In this document: one piece after another, positions 35,645 to 44,402 of the stretch
How positions within the stretch are numbered: the stretch's first letter is position 1
Layout: each line of letters opens with the position of its first letter
DNA from: Aggregicoccus sp. 17bor-14
GTDB taxonomy: Bacteria; Myxococcota; Myxococcia; Myxococcales; Myxococcaceae
Length of the DNA: 64,000 bases
Assembly: GCF_009659535.1 (NCBI RefSeq)
Contig: NZ_VJZZ01000002.1
Span: 248,001-312,000, forward strand
Reading direction: 5' to 3'
Notes under the pieces: generated by a model
Seen by the model: only the letters and a program-made list of their open reading frames with translations
What the model was told of the DNA's origin: nothing
The model's database searches: none
Translations under genes and position numbers: made by a program

Positions 35645-37174
35645 CTAGCAGCCGGTCTCGACCGCGCCGATGTCCGGGCCTGCGCCGCAGTAGGCCAGGC
35701 CCAGGTTGCGGCCGTGGTCGATGGCGGCGCTGCCGGGCGTGAACTTGCCGTCGGTGGACAGCTGCAGCGGCGCCTCGACCGAGCCGGAGTCCAGGCCGCG
35801 GCTCATCCAGCTGGAGAAGGAGAGCACGCCCGCGCCGCTCAGGTTGATCTTCGCGGTGCTCGCGTAGAGGTTGTTGCCCAGCACCAGGCCCGGGGCCTGC
35901 GAGCCGATGCGCACCGTCTCCGCGCCCTGCAGGATGTTGTTGTAGACCTTGAGGTTGCTCGTCGCGCCGCCCTCGCCGCCGCCCAGCCGCAGCGCCGCGG
36001 TCACCGCGCCCACCACGGTGTTGTTGGCGACGAGCACGTCCTCGCAGTTCTCGAGGCGGATGCCGTTGCCCTCCCAGGTCGCGCTGCCCAGGTGCACGTC
36101 CTGGATGCGGTTGCGGCGCACGACGATGTGGGTGGGCACCGGGCCGTAGTGGTTGCCGCCGATCTGGATGCCCTTGCCCACGCCGGTGATGAGGTTGTCC
36201 TCGATGAGCACGTTGGACGCGGACATGTGCACCACGCCCGCCGCGTCGAAGTCGCGCATCACGTTGCCGCGGATGGTGACGTTGGAGCAGGTCTTGATGT
36301 CGAAGGCGTTCTCGAAGTTCGAGTACATCTCGTTGCCCTCGATGAGCACGGTGTCGGCCGGGGGCAGGGTGCTGTAGTCCTCGGGCCCGATGCACTGCAC
36401 CGAGTCACCCGACACGTTGTGGATCTTGTTGCCGCGCACGGTGATGTTCTTGCTCGAGTACTCCACCAGCACGCCGTGGCTGTCCGTGCCGTCGATCCAG
36501 TAGTCGTAGATCTCGTTGTTCTCGATGGTGACGCCGGTCGCGTACGACACCGTGCTCACCGCGGCGCCGGCCGTGCCGTTGTGCACCTTGGAGCCCGAGA
36601 GCACGCTGCCCGTGGTGGTCGCGTCGGCGAAGACCACGCCCGCCTTGTTCTGCCCCTGCGCGTCCACCTCGAAGCCGTCGATCTGCCAGTAGGGCTTGCG
36701 CACGTTGATCATGGACCAGGCGCTGTTGCCGGGGATGATCCTGGGCATCCCCTCGCCCTGCAGCCGGATGGGAGCGGACTGCGTGCCCGCCTTCACCGTG
36801 CTCTCGATGCTGATGCGCTCCGCGTAGGTGCCCGCCTTCACCGTGATGCGCTCGCCGGGTCCCACCACGCTCAGCGCCTTGCCGATGGTGCGAAAGGGCG
36901 CCGCCGCGCTGCCCGCGCTGCTGTCGCTGCCGGTGGGGGCCACCACCCACTCGCGCGTGTACTTCACCGCGGGCGCCGGAGGAGCGGGCGGCGTCGTCGG
37001 AGAGGTAGGCGTGGTCACCGGGGTGTTGCCCGTGCCCGTGCCCGTGCCCGGCGCCGCCACCTCGCCGCCGAGCGGGTCGGGGCTCTGCGTGTCCGCGCCA
37101 CCGCCCTGCTGGCAGGCGCTCAGGGCGCCCGAGGTGAGGATGAGAAGACCGAGCAGGCGGGAACGAAGGTGCAT
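35645..37174 (-). CDS. Right-handed beta-helix lipoprotein
   Basis: The protein has 509 residues from the ATG at 37174. A lipoprotein signal with LSAC is followed by a Gly/Thr/Pro linker (GTGTGTGNTPVTTPTSPTT) and then parallel beta-helix turns with NosD/pectate-lyase-like spacing (GVTIENNEIYDY, NITVRGNKIHNV, NVTIRGNVMRDF, NVLIEDNLITGV, DVLVANNTVVGA). At about 80 residues it starts as a DUF1565-type segment (EWVVAPTGSDSSAGSAAAPFRTIGKAL). Beta-helix proteins of this kind bind or cut polysaccharides; catalytic residues cannot be assigned. It is convergent with the DMF-amidase-like gene. Its leader is one of the few AT-rich stretches here. Confidence 0.87.
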   Translation of the reverse strand: MHLRSRLLGLLILTSGALSACQQGGGADTQSPDPLGGEVAAPGTGTGTGNTPVTTPTSPTTPPAPPAPAVKYTREWVVAPTGSDSSAGSAAAPFRTIGKALSVVGPGERITVKAGTYAERISIESTVKAGTQSAPIRLQGEGMPRIIPGNSAWSMINVRKPYWQIDGFEVDAQGQNKAGVVFADATTTGSVLSGSKVHNGTAGAAVSTVSYATGVTIENNEIYDYWIDGTDSHGVLVEYSSKNITVRGNKIHNVSGDSVQCIGPEDYSTLPPADTVLIEGNEMYSNFENAFDIKTCSNVTIRGNVMRDFDAAGVVHMSASNVLIEDNLITGVGKGIQIGGNHYGPVPTHIVVRRNRIQDVHLGSATWEGNGIRLENCEDVLVANNTVVGAVTAALRLGGGEGGATSNLKVYNNILQGAETVRIGSQAPGLVLGNNLYASTAKINLSGAGVLSFSSWMSRGLDSGSVEAPLQLSTDGKFTPGSAAIDHGRNLGLAYCGAGPDIGAVETGC

Positions 37175-37313
37175 CGACAACCCCGGGTGCCTCCTGCACG
37201 GCATTGCGCAGCGAGAGGCAAAAGGTTGTAGAGCAAACGAATGTGCGTCTGATTCCGCCTAAAAAGAATTCAGGCTGGCCAGGCCGGAGGGCAGGCAGGG
37301 AAGCGAGCCCCGC

Positions 37314-38804
37314 TCAGGGCGCGGCCGGGAGCACGAAGCGCGAGCTGACCGGGTAGTGGTCCGAGGTGGTGGTGCTGTAGCTCGGGGTCGCGGGCTTCAC
37401 GATGGTGGCCGAGCCGGCCACGTAGTCCGGCAGCAGCTCGTTGCTCGCCATCTGGTGGTCGATGGCGTCCTTGAAGCCGGTGGTGGTGCCCACGTGCGCG
37501 TCGGTGAAGGGGCGGGTGACGTAGGTGTAGTCCGCCGGCGCGTCGAGGAAGTTCTGGAAGGGCGTGGGGTAGCCGCTGGCAATGGACGTATCGAGGTCGT
37601 CGTTCCAGTCGCCGAGCACCAGCACGCGGGCGCTGCCCAGGTCGCGCTGCACGTAGGTCTGGATGAGCGCGGCCGCGTCCTTGCGCCGCTGCCAGTCCTC
37701 GCCGGCGGTGCTGCTGCTGTGCGCCTTGAGGTGCACGACGATCAGCGTGAGGTCCGTGGTCAGGGCGCTGTCCGGGTCCTTCACGCGCAGGTCCACGCGC
37801 AGCGGCGGGCGCCCGGCGAACGCGTAGTCCTCGTCGTAGTAGTCCTGCACGCGCAGCAGGCGCGCGCCCAGCAGCTGCACGCGGTCCGTGCGGAAGAGCA
37901 CCGCGGGCTTCTGCTCGGTGACGGTGTAGCGCGTGCTGCCGTCCGTCACGCGCGCGTCGTTGCTCGCGAAGCCGTCGTAGCCGGGCAGCTGCGCCTTGAG
38001 GTCGTCGAAGGCGGCCGCGTCCACCACCTCCTCCAGCGCCCACACGTCCGCGTTCACCGAGAGCATCACGTCGCGCACGTTGGCCTGCTGCAGGGGCTCG
38101 TCCGAGGGGCCGTGGCCACTCGTCGAATCGCCGAACCACTCGAGGTTCCAGTTGGCCACCTTGAGCTGCGCGCCGCTGAAGGCGCTGCGCACCTCGAGCA
38201 CCAGCGAGCGCGTGCCCGTGGCGCCCACCGCATCGCGCGCCTGCACCGCGAAGGTCTGGGTGCCCTCGCCCGTGGGCGTGCCGGCGAGCACGCCGTCCGC
38301 TCCGAGGGAGAGCCCCGCGGGCAGCGCGCCGCTCGCGAGCGTCCACTGCACCGGCGCCGCGCCCGCCGCCACGGCGAGCTGCACGCGGTAGGCGGTGCCC
38401 ACCACCGCCGCCGGCAGGGAGGTCGTCGTCACCTGCAGCGGGGCGCGCACCTCCAGTGCGTAGGCGCGCGTGTCCTGCGCGCCGCGCGCGTCCACCACCT
38501 TCACGTCGAGCAGGAAGCCGCCCGCGCGCGTGGCCGAGCCGCTCAGGCTCCCGGTCGCCGCGTCGTAGGTGAGCCCCGGCGGCAGCCCCCCCACGGTGTA
38601 GCGCAGGGGCGCCGTGCCGCCGCTCGCCGCGAAGCTGCCGGCGTAGGCGCTGCCCACCTGCGCCTCGGGAAGCGCCAGCGCGGGCAGCGCGGGCGGCTCC
38701 ACGCCCACGGGCTCCTCGTCGCGCCCCGCACAGGCGGCGAGCAGCAGCAGCAGGGGGAGCAGCAGGGCAGGGCGGGGAGGACGGCGCGGGGAGACGGCGT
38801 GCAC
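37314..38804 (-). CDS. Lipoprotein with Ig-like domains and endonuclease/exonuclease/phosphatase domain
   Basis: With the GTG at 38804 (ribosome site GAGAGG just upstream) the protein has 496 residues; a TTG at 38831 would add nine. A lipoprotein signal ends in LAAC. Two putative-Ig (He_PIG-type) domains follow (about 40-215, GTAPLRYTVGGLPPGLTYDA and WTLASGALPAGLSL). The rest is an EEP-fold domain: VANWNLEWFG, ALEEV, VVHLKAHSSS, LVLGDWNDDLD and TSDHYPV, which supply metal and His/Asp catalytic residues. Secreted EEP proteins include nucleases, phosphatases and sphingomyelinases; the substrate is unknown. Confidence 0.88.
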   Translation of the reverse strand: MHAVSPRRPPRPALLLPLLLLLAACAGRDEEPVGVEPPALPALALPEAQVGSAYAGSFAASGGTAPLRYTVGGLPPGLTYDAATGSLSGSATRAGGFLLDVKVVDARGAQDTRAYALEVRAPLQVTTTSLPAAVVGTAYRVQLAVAAGAAPVQWTLASGALPAGLSLGADGVLAGTPTGEGTQTFAVQARDAVGATGTRSLVLEVRSAFSGAQLKVANWNLEWFGDSTSGHGPSDEPLQQANVRDVMLSVNADVWALEEVVDAAAFDDLKAQLPGYDGFASNDARVTDGSTRYTVTEQKPAVLFRTDRVQLLGARLLRVQDYYDEDYAFAGRPPLRVDLRVKDPDSALTTDLTLIVVHLKAHSSSTAGEDWQRRKDAAALIQTYVQRDLGSARVLVLGDWNDDLDTSIASGYPTPFQNFLDAPADYTYVTRPFTDAHVGTTTGFKDAIDHQMASNELLPDYVAGSATIVKPATPSYSTTTSDHYPVSSRFVLPAAP

Positions 38805-38984
38805 GCGCCCCTCTCTACACCCTTTGCGCAATGGACGCGCGCGCGGGCCGTCTCCGTCATCGGAGCTCGAGTCGGCGCACAGGCCGACGCGCGCGCCCGG
38901 AATGCTTTGCGCCCCCGGGGGCCCTGCGCTCAGATGGACGCGTTCGCTCTACAGGCTTCGAACACGGAACACGGGAGGCACACG

Positions 38985-39491
38985 ATGGCCGACAAGTGGG
39001 ACAAGCAGCTCATGCAGCTGCTGCGCAGGACGGGAGAGGAGCTCAAGCGCTCGGGCGAGGAGCTGCGCGTGGAGGCCCAGCGCCTGCTCACCGAGGTGCG
39101 CGACCCGGCGAACCAGGCGAAGGTGAAGGCCGGCGTCGAGGAGCTCAAGGCCTGGGCAAAGCAGGCGGGCCGCGAGGCCACCGAGCTGCTCGAGACCACC
39201 GTGAAGAAGGTGGAGGGCGCCGTGGACAGCTTCCAGAGCCGCAGCGGCCAGGGCCAGAGTGGCAGCGCCTCCGACACCGCCGCCCGCACACCCCGTGCGC
39301 CCGAGCCCAGCCCGGCGCCTCCGGCCGCGAAGAGGGCGGCAGCGAAGGCGCCCGAGAAGACCCCGGCGAAGGCACCGGAGAAGACCATCGGGAAGAAGGC
39401 CGGCGCCCGCCCCGCGCGCACCCCGCCGGAGGGCAGCGCCAAGCCCCGCCCCAAGACCGTGGGGAAGAAGAAGCGGCCGGCCTCGCCCTGA
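38985..39491 (+). CDS. Amphipathic helical protein with Lys/Pro/Ala histone-like tail
   Basis: The protein has 168 residues from the ATG at 38985, with GGGAGG upstream. Residues 1-85 are a long amphipathic helix (DKQLMQLLRRTGEELKRSGEEL, VEELKAWAKQAGREATELLETT), phasin-like in pattern. The tail (90-168) has PAPPAAKRAAAKAPEKTPAK and GKKAGARPARTPPEG repeats like H1. It has no signal or membrane span. A DNA- or nucleoid-associated function is plausible; I recognise no named family. It is followed by grpE, with a separate promoter between them. Confidence 0.72.
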   Translation: MADKWDKQLMQLLRRTGEELKRSGEELRVEAQRLLTEVRDPANQAKVKAGVEELKAWAKQAGREATELLETTVKKVEGAVDSFQSRSGQGQSGSASDTAARTPRAPEPSPAPPAAKRAAAKAPEKTPAKAPEKTIGKKAGARPARTPPEGSAKPRPKTVGKKKRPASP

Positions 39492-39586
39492 TCCAGCAGG
39501 GTCCGGAGGAGGGGGGTGTGGGATACCGCCCGACGCCCCTTTGTACACCCCCGCTGGATGCCTGCCTGGTCTGTTTTCTGCCTGTC

Positions 39587-39626
39587 CTTCCAAGCGGTTG
39601 GAAGATGTTGGGGCGCGTGAGATAGT
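39587..39626 (+). promoter_or_regulatory. grpE-dnaK promoter with overlapping palindrome; likely leaderless start
   Basis: CTTCCAA (39587-39593) and TTGGAAG (39598-39604) form a perfect 7-bp palindrome with spacer GCGG. Its right arm overlaps a -35-like TTGGAA (39598-39603), which has a 17-base spacer to GATAGT (39621-39626). Transcription from this -10 would start about seven bases later, at the GTG of grpE (39633), and there is no Shine-Dalgarno sequence. The palindrome covers the -35, so a bound repressor would block the promoter. It does not resemble CIRCE. Confidence 0.45.
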
Positions 39627-39632
39627 CCGCCC

Positions 39633-40484
39633 GTGTCCGCCCCCAGCGAAAAAGGCAACTTCAGTACGGAGATCGGTCAGGACGTGATCGACGAGGCGCT
39701 GCGCAGCGTGGAGCGCCACCAACCGGCCTCCGCGTCTCCTCCCGAGTCCACCGACCCCACCGAGCCCGCAGCGTCCGACGAGGCCGGCGTCGAGCTCAGC
39801 GTGGAAGGCGCTCCGGAGCCCTCGGGAGCCCCTGCTGCAGATGCAGCCCAGTTGCAGGCGCTGCGCGCCGAGCTCGAGAGCGTGCGCGCCCAGCTCGAGC
39901 TGAGCCAGGCCAAGGGCCGCGAGATGATGGAGAAGATCAAGGACAGCCACGAGCGCGCCCTGCGCGCCGCGGCGGACCTGGACAACTTCAAGAAGCGCGC
40001 GGCCAAGGAGAAGGAGGACGTGCAGAAGTTCGGCAGCGAGAAGCTGCTCAAGGACCTGCTGCCCGTCGTGGACAACCTGGAGCGCGCGCTCGAGGCGAGC
40101 AGCCGCACGCCGGACCTCGCCAGCCTGGAGAAGGGCGTGGCGATGACCCGCAAGCTCTTCGAGGACACGCTGGGCCGCCACGGCGTGAAGGGCTTCAGCG
40201 CCAAGGGCCAGCCCTTCGACCCGCGCCTGCACGAGGCGATGCAGCAGGTGCCCACGGCAGACGTGCCCGCCGGGCACGTCGCCTTCGAGGTGCTGCGCGG
40301 CTTCACCCTCAACGACCGCCTCGTGCGTCCCGCGCTCGTCGCGGTCGCGGTGGCTCCGCCGGCTCCGGCCGCAGTGGAGGCCCAGGGGCCCGTGGCCGAA
40401 GCGCCGGCGCAGGGGTCCACGCCGGAGTCGGGCAACGGAAGTGCTGAGGGCCAGGGCAACGACAGCTCCGGGGGGAGTCGGTAA
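39633..40484 (+). CDS. grpE: GrpE nucleotide-exchange factor
   Basis: The protein has 283 residues from the GTG at 39633, longer than usual (about 190-200). An 80-residue acidic Glu/Pro/Ala N-terminus is followed by the coiled coil ([58 protein letters not shown] cut into motifs [17 protein letters not shown] and [12 protein letters not shown]) and the beta-domain (GKGFSAKG-like [33 protein letters not shown]). A Pro/Ala/Gly tail of about 60 residues ends the protein. It exchanges ADP for ATP on DnaK. Pair arrangement and absence of dnaJ match grpS-sglK of M. xanthus. Confidence 0.93.
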   Translation: MSAPSEKGNFSTEIGQDVIDEALRSVERHQPASASPPESTDPTEPAASDEAGVELSVEGAPEPSGAPAADAAQLQALRAELESVRAQLELSQAKGREMMEKIKDSHERALRAAADLDNFKKRAAKEKEDVQKFGSEKLLKDLLPVVDNLERALEASSRTPDLASLEKGVAMTRKLFEDTLGRHGVKGFSAKGQPFDPRLHEAMQQVPTADVPAGHVAFEVLRGFTLNDRLVRPALVAVAVAPPAPAAVEAQGPVAEAPAQGSTPESGNGSAEGQGNDSSGGSR

Positions 40485-40489
40485 GTCAC

Positions 40490-42322
40490 ATGGGCAAGGT
40501 CATCGGAATCGATCTCGGGACGACCAACTCCTGCGTCTCCGTCATGGAGGGCGGTGAGCCGGTCGTCATCCCCAACAGCGAGGGCAGCCGCACCACGCCC
40601 TCCATGGTCGGCTTCACGGAGTCCGGCGAGCGCCTGGTCGGGCAGATCGCCAAGCGCCAGGGCATCACCAACCCGGAGAACACCGTCTTCGCGGTGAAGC
40701 GGCTCATCGGCCGCAAGTTCGACTCGCCCGAGGCCAAGAAGGCCATCGCGGTGAGCAGCTTCCGCGTCAGCCCCAGCCCCAACGGGGACGCCTGGGTCGA
40801 GGTGCGCGGCAAGGGCTACAGCCCGCCCGAGATCAGCGCCATCGTGCTGATGAAGATGAAGCAGACGGCGGAGGACTACCTGGGTGAGCCGGTCACCGAG
40901 GCGGTCATCACCGTCCCCGCCTACTTCAACGACGGCCAGCGCCAGGCCACCAAGGACGCGGGCCGCATCGCCGGCCTCAACGTGCTGCGCATCATCAACG
41001 AGCCCACGGCCGCGGCGCTCGCCTACGGCCTGGACAAGGTGAAGGACGCGGGCACCGAGCGCATCGCGGTCTACGACCTGGGCGGCGGCACCTTCGATAT
41101 CTCCATCCTCGAGCTCAACGCGGGCGTGTTCGAGGTCAAGAGCACCAACGGCGACACCTTCCTGGGCGGCGAGGACTTCGACCAGCGCCTCATCGACTAC
41201 CTGGCCAAGCGCTTCGCGGATGCGAACAACGGCCTGGACCTGCGCAAGGACCGCATGGCGCTGCAGCGCCTGAAGGAGGCCGCCGAGCGCGCGAAGCACG
41301 AGCTGTCCAGCGCGCCGGAGACCGAGGTCAACCTCCCCTTCATCACCGCGGACGCGAGCGGCCCCAAGCACCTCACCGAGACGCTCGAGCGCGCCACGCT
41401 CGAGGACATGGTCACCGACCTCATCGAGCGCACCATCGAGCCCTGCCGCATCGCGCTCAAGGACGCCGGGCTCACCGCGCAGCAGGTGAACCAGGTGCTG
41501 CTGGTGGGCGGCATGACCCGCATGCCGCGCGTGCAGGCGCGGGTGAAGGAGTTCTTCGGCCGCGAGCCGCACAAGGGCATCAACCCGGACGAGGTGGTCG
41601 CCGTGGGCGCCGCCATCCAGGGCGGCGTGCTCAAGGGCGAGGTGAAGGACGTGCTGCTGCTGGACGTCACGCCCCTGTCCCTGGGCGTCGAGACGGCCGG
41701 CGGCGTCTTCACCAAGATCATCGACAAGAACACCACCATCCCCTGCAAGAAGGGCCAGGTGTTCAGCACCGCGGTGGACAACCAGCCGCTGGTGAGCGTG
41801 CACGTGCTGCAGGGCGAGCGCGAGATGGCGGCGGACAACAAGACGCTCGCGCGCTTCGAGCTGGTGGGCATCCCGCCCGCGCCGCGCGGCGTGCCGCAGA
41901 TCGAGGTCTCCTTCGACATCGACGCCAACGGCATCGTGCACGTGAGCGCCAAGGACCTGGGCACCGGCAAGCAGCAGGCGGTGCGCGTGGTGAGCAACTC
42001 GGGCCTCAGCGAGACCGAGATCCAGGGGATGATCGCGGACGCCCAGGCGCACCAGGGCGACGACAAGAGGAAGAAGGAGCTCGCCGAGCTGCGCAACAAC
42101 GCGGACGGGCTCATCTACACCACCGAGAAGAGCCTCGAGGAGTACGCGAACCTCCTCACCGAGAAGGACCGCGAGGAGATCAAGGTGGACCTGGAGCGGC
42201 TCAAGGCCCAGCTGCCCATCGACGACGCGGTGAAGCTCAAGGAGGTGTTCCAGCGCCTCGAGGGCAGCGCCTACCGCATCGCGGACGCCATCTACGCGGA
42301 CCAGCAGAAGGCGGGCGGCTAG
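40490..42322 (+). CDS. dnaK: Hsp70 chaperone DnaK (SglK-like)
   Basis: The protein has 610 residues, slightly shorter than E. coli DnaK (638). The ATPase is complete: [39 protein letters not shown] in shorter form ([17 protein letters not shown]), [28 protein letters not shown]. The peptide-binding domain contains [14 protein letters not shown] and [15 protein letters not shown]. The C-terminus ends YADQQKAGG, without the Gly/Asp/Glu tail common in housekeeping DnaK. No dnaJ follows. In Myxococcus xanthus the DnaK homologue SglK, paired with GrpS, is needed for exopolysaccharide and social motility; this gene is probably its counterpart, but a housekeeping role is not excluded. It starts five bases after grpE. 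Confidence 0.95.
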   Translation: MGKVIGIDLGTTNSCVSVMEGGEPVVIPNSEGSRTTPSMVGFTESGERLVGQIAKRQGITNPENTVFAVKRLIGRKFDSPEAKKAIAVSSFRVSPSPNGDAWVEVRGKGYSPPEISAIVLMKMKQTAEDYLGEPVTEAVITVPAYFNDGQRQATKDAGRIAGLNVLRIINEPTAAALAYGLDKVKDAGTERIAVYDLGGGTFDISILELNAGVFEVKSTNGDTFLGGEDFDQRLIDYLAKRFADANNGLDLRKDRMALQRLKEAAERAKHELSSAPETEVNLPFITADASGPKHLTETLERATLEDMVTDLIERTIEPCRIALKDAGLTAQQVNQVLLVGGMTRMPRVQARVKEFFGREPHKGINPDEVVAVGAAIQGGVLKGEVKDVLLLDVTPLSLGVETAGGVFTKIIDKNTTIPCKKGQVFSTAVDNQPLVSVHVLQGEREMAADNKTLARFELVGIPPAPRGVPQIEVSFDIDANGIVHVSAKDLGTGKQQAVRVVSNSGLSETEIQGMIADAQAHQGDDKRKKELAELRNNADGLIYTTEKSLEEYANLLTEKDREEIKVDLERLKAQLPIDDAVKLKEVFQRLEGSAYRIADAIYADQQKAGG

Positions 42323-42341
42323 CGACCGGGAGGGGGGCGCG

Positions 42342-43148
42342 GTGCAGAGCCTGCGCGCGAAGCTTGGGGCAGGGGCGGCGCTGCTCGCGCTGCTCACCGC
42401 GCTCGCCTGCGCGCAGCTGCTCGCCACCCGCCGCGCCGTGCTGCAGGTGCCCGCCGAGCAGCTGCGCAGCGCGCAGGTGCTCGAGGCGCTGCTCACCGTG
42501 AGCACCCAGGGCAGCACCTACGTCGCCCGCGTGGGCGAGGCGCTCACCACGGACGTGCCGGACCTGGACGCCGTGCGCGAGGCGCGCGCCGCGCTCGCCG
42601 CCGCGCTCGCCCGGCTCGAGCAGGTGGCGAGCCCCGCGGACCGGCCGAGCTACCGGCCCCTGCGCGAGGCCTTCGAGGCGCTGGATGGCCAGGCGCGCGG
42701 GGCGCTCTTGCCCGGGCAGATGCGCCACCGCGCCGCGCTCGACGGAGAGCTCGCGCTGGTGGAGGCGACGTACGAGCAGGACTGGACCCCGGCGCTCGCC
42801 GTGGCGGTGGGGGCGGCGCGCGCGGACGCCGCGCGCGTGCAGGCGAGCACGGCCGCCCGCGCCTCCGGGCTGCTGCGGCTGGTGCTGCTGCTGCCCGCGG
42901 GCCTGGTGCTCGCACTGCTGCTGCTGTGGGGCTGGGCGCTGCGGCCCCACCTGCGCGCGCTGCAGCGGCTCGGCGAGGAGGCGCAGCGGCTCGCGCGGGG
43001 CGAGGGCGGCGTGCGCGTGCCCGTGCAGCGCGCGGACGAGCTGGGCGTGCTCGGCTCCGCGCTCAACCGGCTGGCGTGGCAGCGCGAGGGGACGGCTCCC
43101 CCTCTCCCGGAGGACGAGGGGGAGCGCGGGGGCACTAGTAGCGCTTGA
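42342..43148 (+). CDS. Membrane protein with periplasmic helical domain and terminal HAMP
   Basis: The protein has 268 residues from the GTG at 42342, 19 bases after dnaK. An N-terminal membrane span (LGAGAALLALLTALACAQLL) is followed by a periplasmic, four-helix-bundle-like region (about 30-170), a second span (LLRLVLLLPAGLVLALLLLW in 20 residues) and a HAMP domain (LGEEAQRLARGEGGVRV). The protein ends soon after HAMP with no kinase, cyclase or MCP domain. It may be a stand-alone sensor that acts on another protein, or a reduced receptor. The 3' end overlaps the convergent DUF2382 gene by 14 bases. Confidence 0.78.
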   Translation: MQSLRAKLGAGAALLALLTALACAQLLATRRAVLQVPAEQLRSAQVLEALLTVSTQGSTYVARVGEALTTDVPDLDAVREARAALAAALARLEQVASPADRPSYRPLREAFEALDGQARGALLPGQMRHRAALDGELALVEATYEQDWTPALAVAVGAARADAARVQASTAARASGLLRLVLLLPAGLVLALLLLWGWALRPHLRALQRLGEEAQRLARGEGGVRVPVQRADELGVLGSALNRLAWQREGTAPPLPEDEGERGGTSSA

Positions 43149-44172
43149 GCGGGTCGTCGTCCGGGGCGCGGAAGCCCGAGCGGGTGCGGTCCGCGTCCTC
43201 CACGTCCCCTTCGGTGCGCACGTCCACCTGCTCGCGCCGCACCGTCTCCGCCACGCGCCGCTCCTCCTCGATGGCGTCCTTGTGGACGACCACCTCCTCC
43301 TTGATGAGGGCGCGCTTCTCCACCTCCACCTGCTCCTCGCGCAGCGGCACCACGATGGTCTCGTCCTTGAAGGACGCACTCATCGCCGGGCGGCCCGGCT
43401 CCACGTTGCGCCGCTCCACGCGCACGCGCTCCTTGCGCACCGGGACGCTCACCTCCTGCTCCTCGCTCACCACCTCCTTCGTGATGCGCACCTGGCCCGC
43501 CTCGCGCTCGCGCTTCACCACGTCCAGCTCCTCGCGCGCCACGGGCACTGCGATTTCACGGTCGTTGTCGCCAACCGTGCGCTGCGTGCCGGAGCGCGCC
43601 GCCTCGCGCTCGAAGCCGCGGCCCTCGCCCGTGCCCACGCCGAAGCCCGCGCCGGCGCCCAGCGTGTCGGAGCGGCGCTCATCGACGCGGCCGGTGTCCA
43701 GCGAGTCGCGGCCGAGGTCCGTGCCGATGCTGCCTGCGCTCGCGGTCATGCCGGTGGCGCCCAGGGCCATGCCCGGCAGAGGGGTCGCCTCGCGCGCGGT
43801 GTCGCGGGAGTCCCAGGCCCCGGTCGTCGCGGCGGTAGAGGCCGACACGCCGGTGTCGCCGATGCCCACCGCGCCCGGGCCCACGCCCGCCCCGCCGCCG
43901 GTGCCCGCGAGGTAGCCCGCGTCGCCCGCGCCCGGGCGCGCCTCCTTCTGCTCGAGGCTCAGCGCGCGCAGGCTGTCGCGCCCGTGGGCGAGCACCAGCT
44001 CGCCGTCGCGCACGCCTGCCACCTCGCTCAGCTGCACCCGGTAGTCCTTCGGGAAGAACAGCCCCTTCTCGATGTGGAAGGAGTCCTCGCCCACGGAGAA
44101 GACGCGGCCCAGCTTCTCGCCGTCCTGGCTGCGCACGACCATGCCTTCCTTCACCTGCGAACGCTCGAACAT
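43135..44172 (-). CDS. PRC-barrel/DUF2382 (YsnF/AvaK-like) stress protein
   Basis: The protein has 345 residues from the ATG at 44172 with AAGGAG upstream. The N-terminus (1-75) is a PRC-barrel/DUF2171-like domain (VKEGMVVRSQDGEKLGRVF, GLFFPKDYRVQLSEVAGV). A Gly/Ala/Thr-rich linker follows, then about 130 residues of DUF2382: IAVPVAREELDVVKREREAG, EVSVPVRKERVRVERRNVEP, IVVPLREEQVEVEKRALIKE. These P-x-x-x-E repeats are typical of YsnF/AvaK proteins, which are linked to general stress. The molecular activity is unknown. It is divergent from a related gene to the right. Confidence 0.83.
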   Translation of the reverse strand: MFERSQVKEGMVVRSQDGEKLGRVFSVGEDSFHIEKGLFFPKDYRVQLSEVAGVRDGELVLAHGRDSLRALSLEQKEARPGAGDAGYLAGTGGGAGVGPGAVGIGDTGVSASTAATTGAWDSRDTAREATPLPGMALGATGMTASAGSIGTDLGRDSLDTGRVDERRSDTLGAGAGFGVGTGEGRGFEREAARSGTQRTVGDNDREIAVPVAREELDVVKREREAGQVRITKEVVSEEQEVSVPVRKERVRVERRNVEPGRPAMSASFKDETIVVPLREEQVEVEKRALIKEEVVVHKDAIEEERRVAETVRREQVDVRTEGDVEDADRTRSGFRAPDDDPLKRY

Positions 44173-44402
44173 CGCGGCTCTCCTTCTCGGGGGGAAATGT
44201 CCTGGAGCCCTGGTAGGCCTGGGTCCCTGAAGGTGCGCAGCGGGGGCCCCTCCGGGAAACCTCCGGGGCAGGCGAGCGCCGGTCCTCCGCTCGCTCCAGG
44301 GACGAGCGGGGGGAGGCCTGCTGGCGCAAGGCGGGCGTCCCTTCCTCCGCCAGCCCGCAGGTCCAACCCTTTGGGGCAGGGACACGTGCGCCAGGAGGGC
44401 GG

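Noticed and set aside
33083-39491. A prophage or genomic island carrying the large lipoprotein genes
   Set aside because: Base composition and codon use look like the flanks, and there are no integrases, att-like repeats or tRNA borders.
39492-39632. CIRCE operator or sigma-32 promoter before grpE
   Set aside because: Neither TTAGCACTC-type arms nor a CTTGAA/CCCCAT pair is present; the palindrome found has a different sequence.
39677-42517. 946-codon open frame on the minus strand opposite grpE-dnaK
   Set aside because: It mirrors the grpE-dnaK coding frame, is very rich in His, Arg, Leu and Ala with no domain, and comes from the strong G/C bias of third positions.
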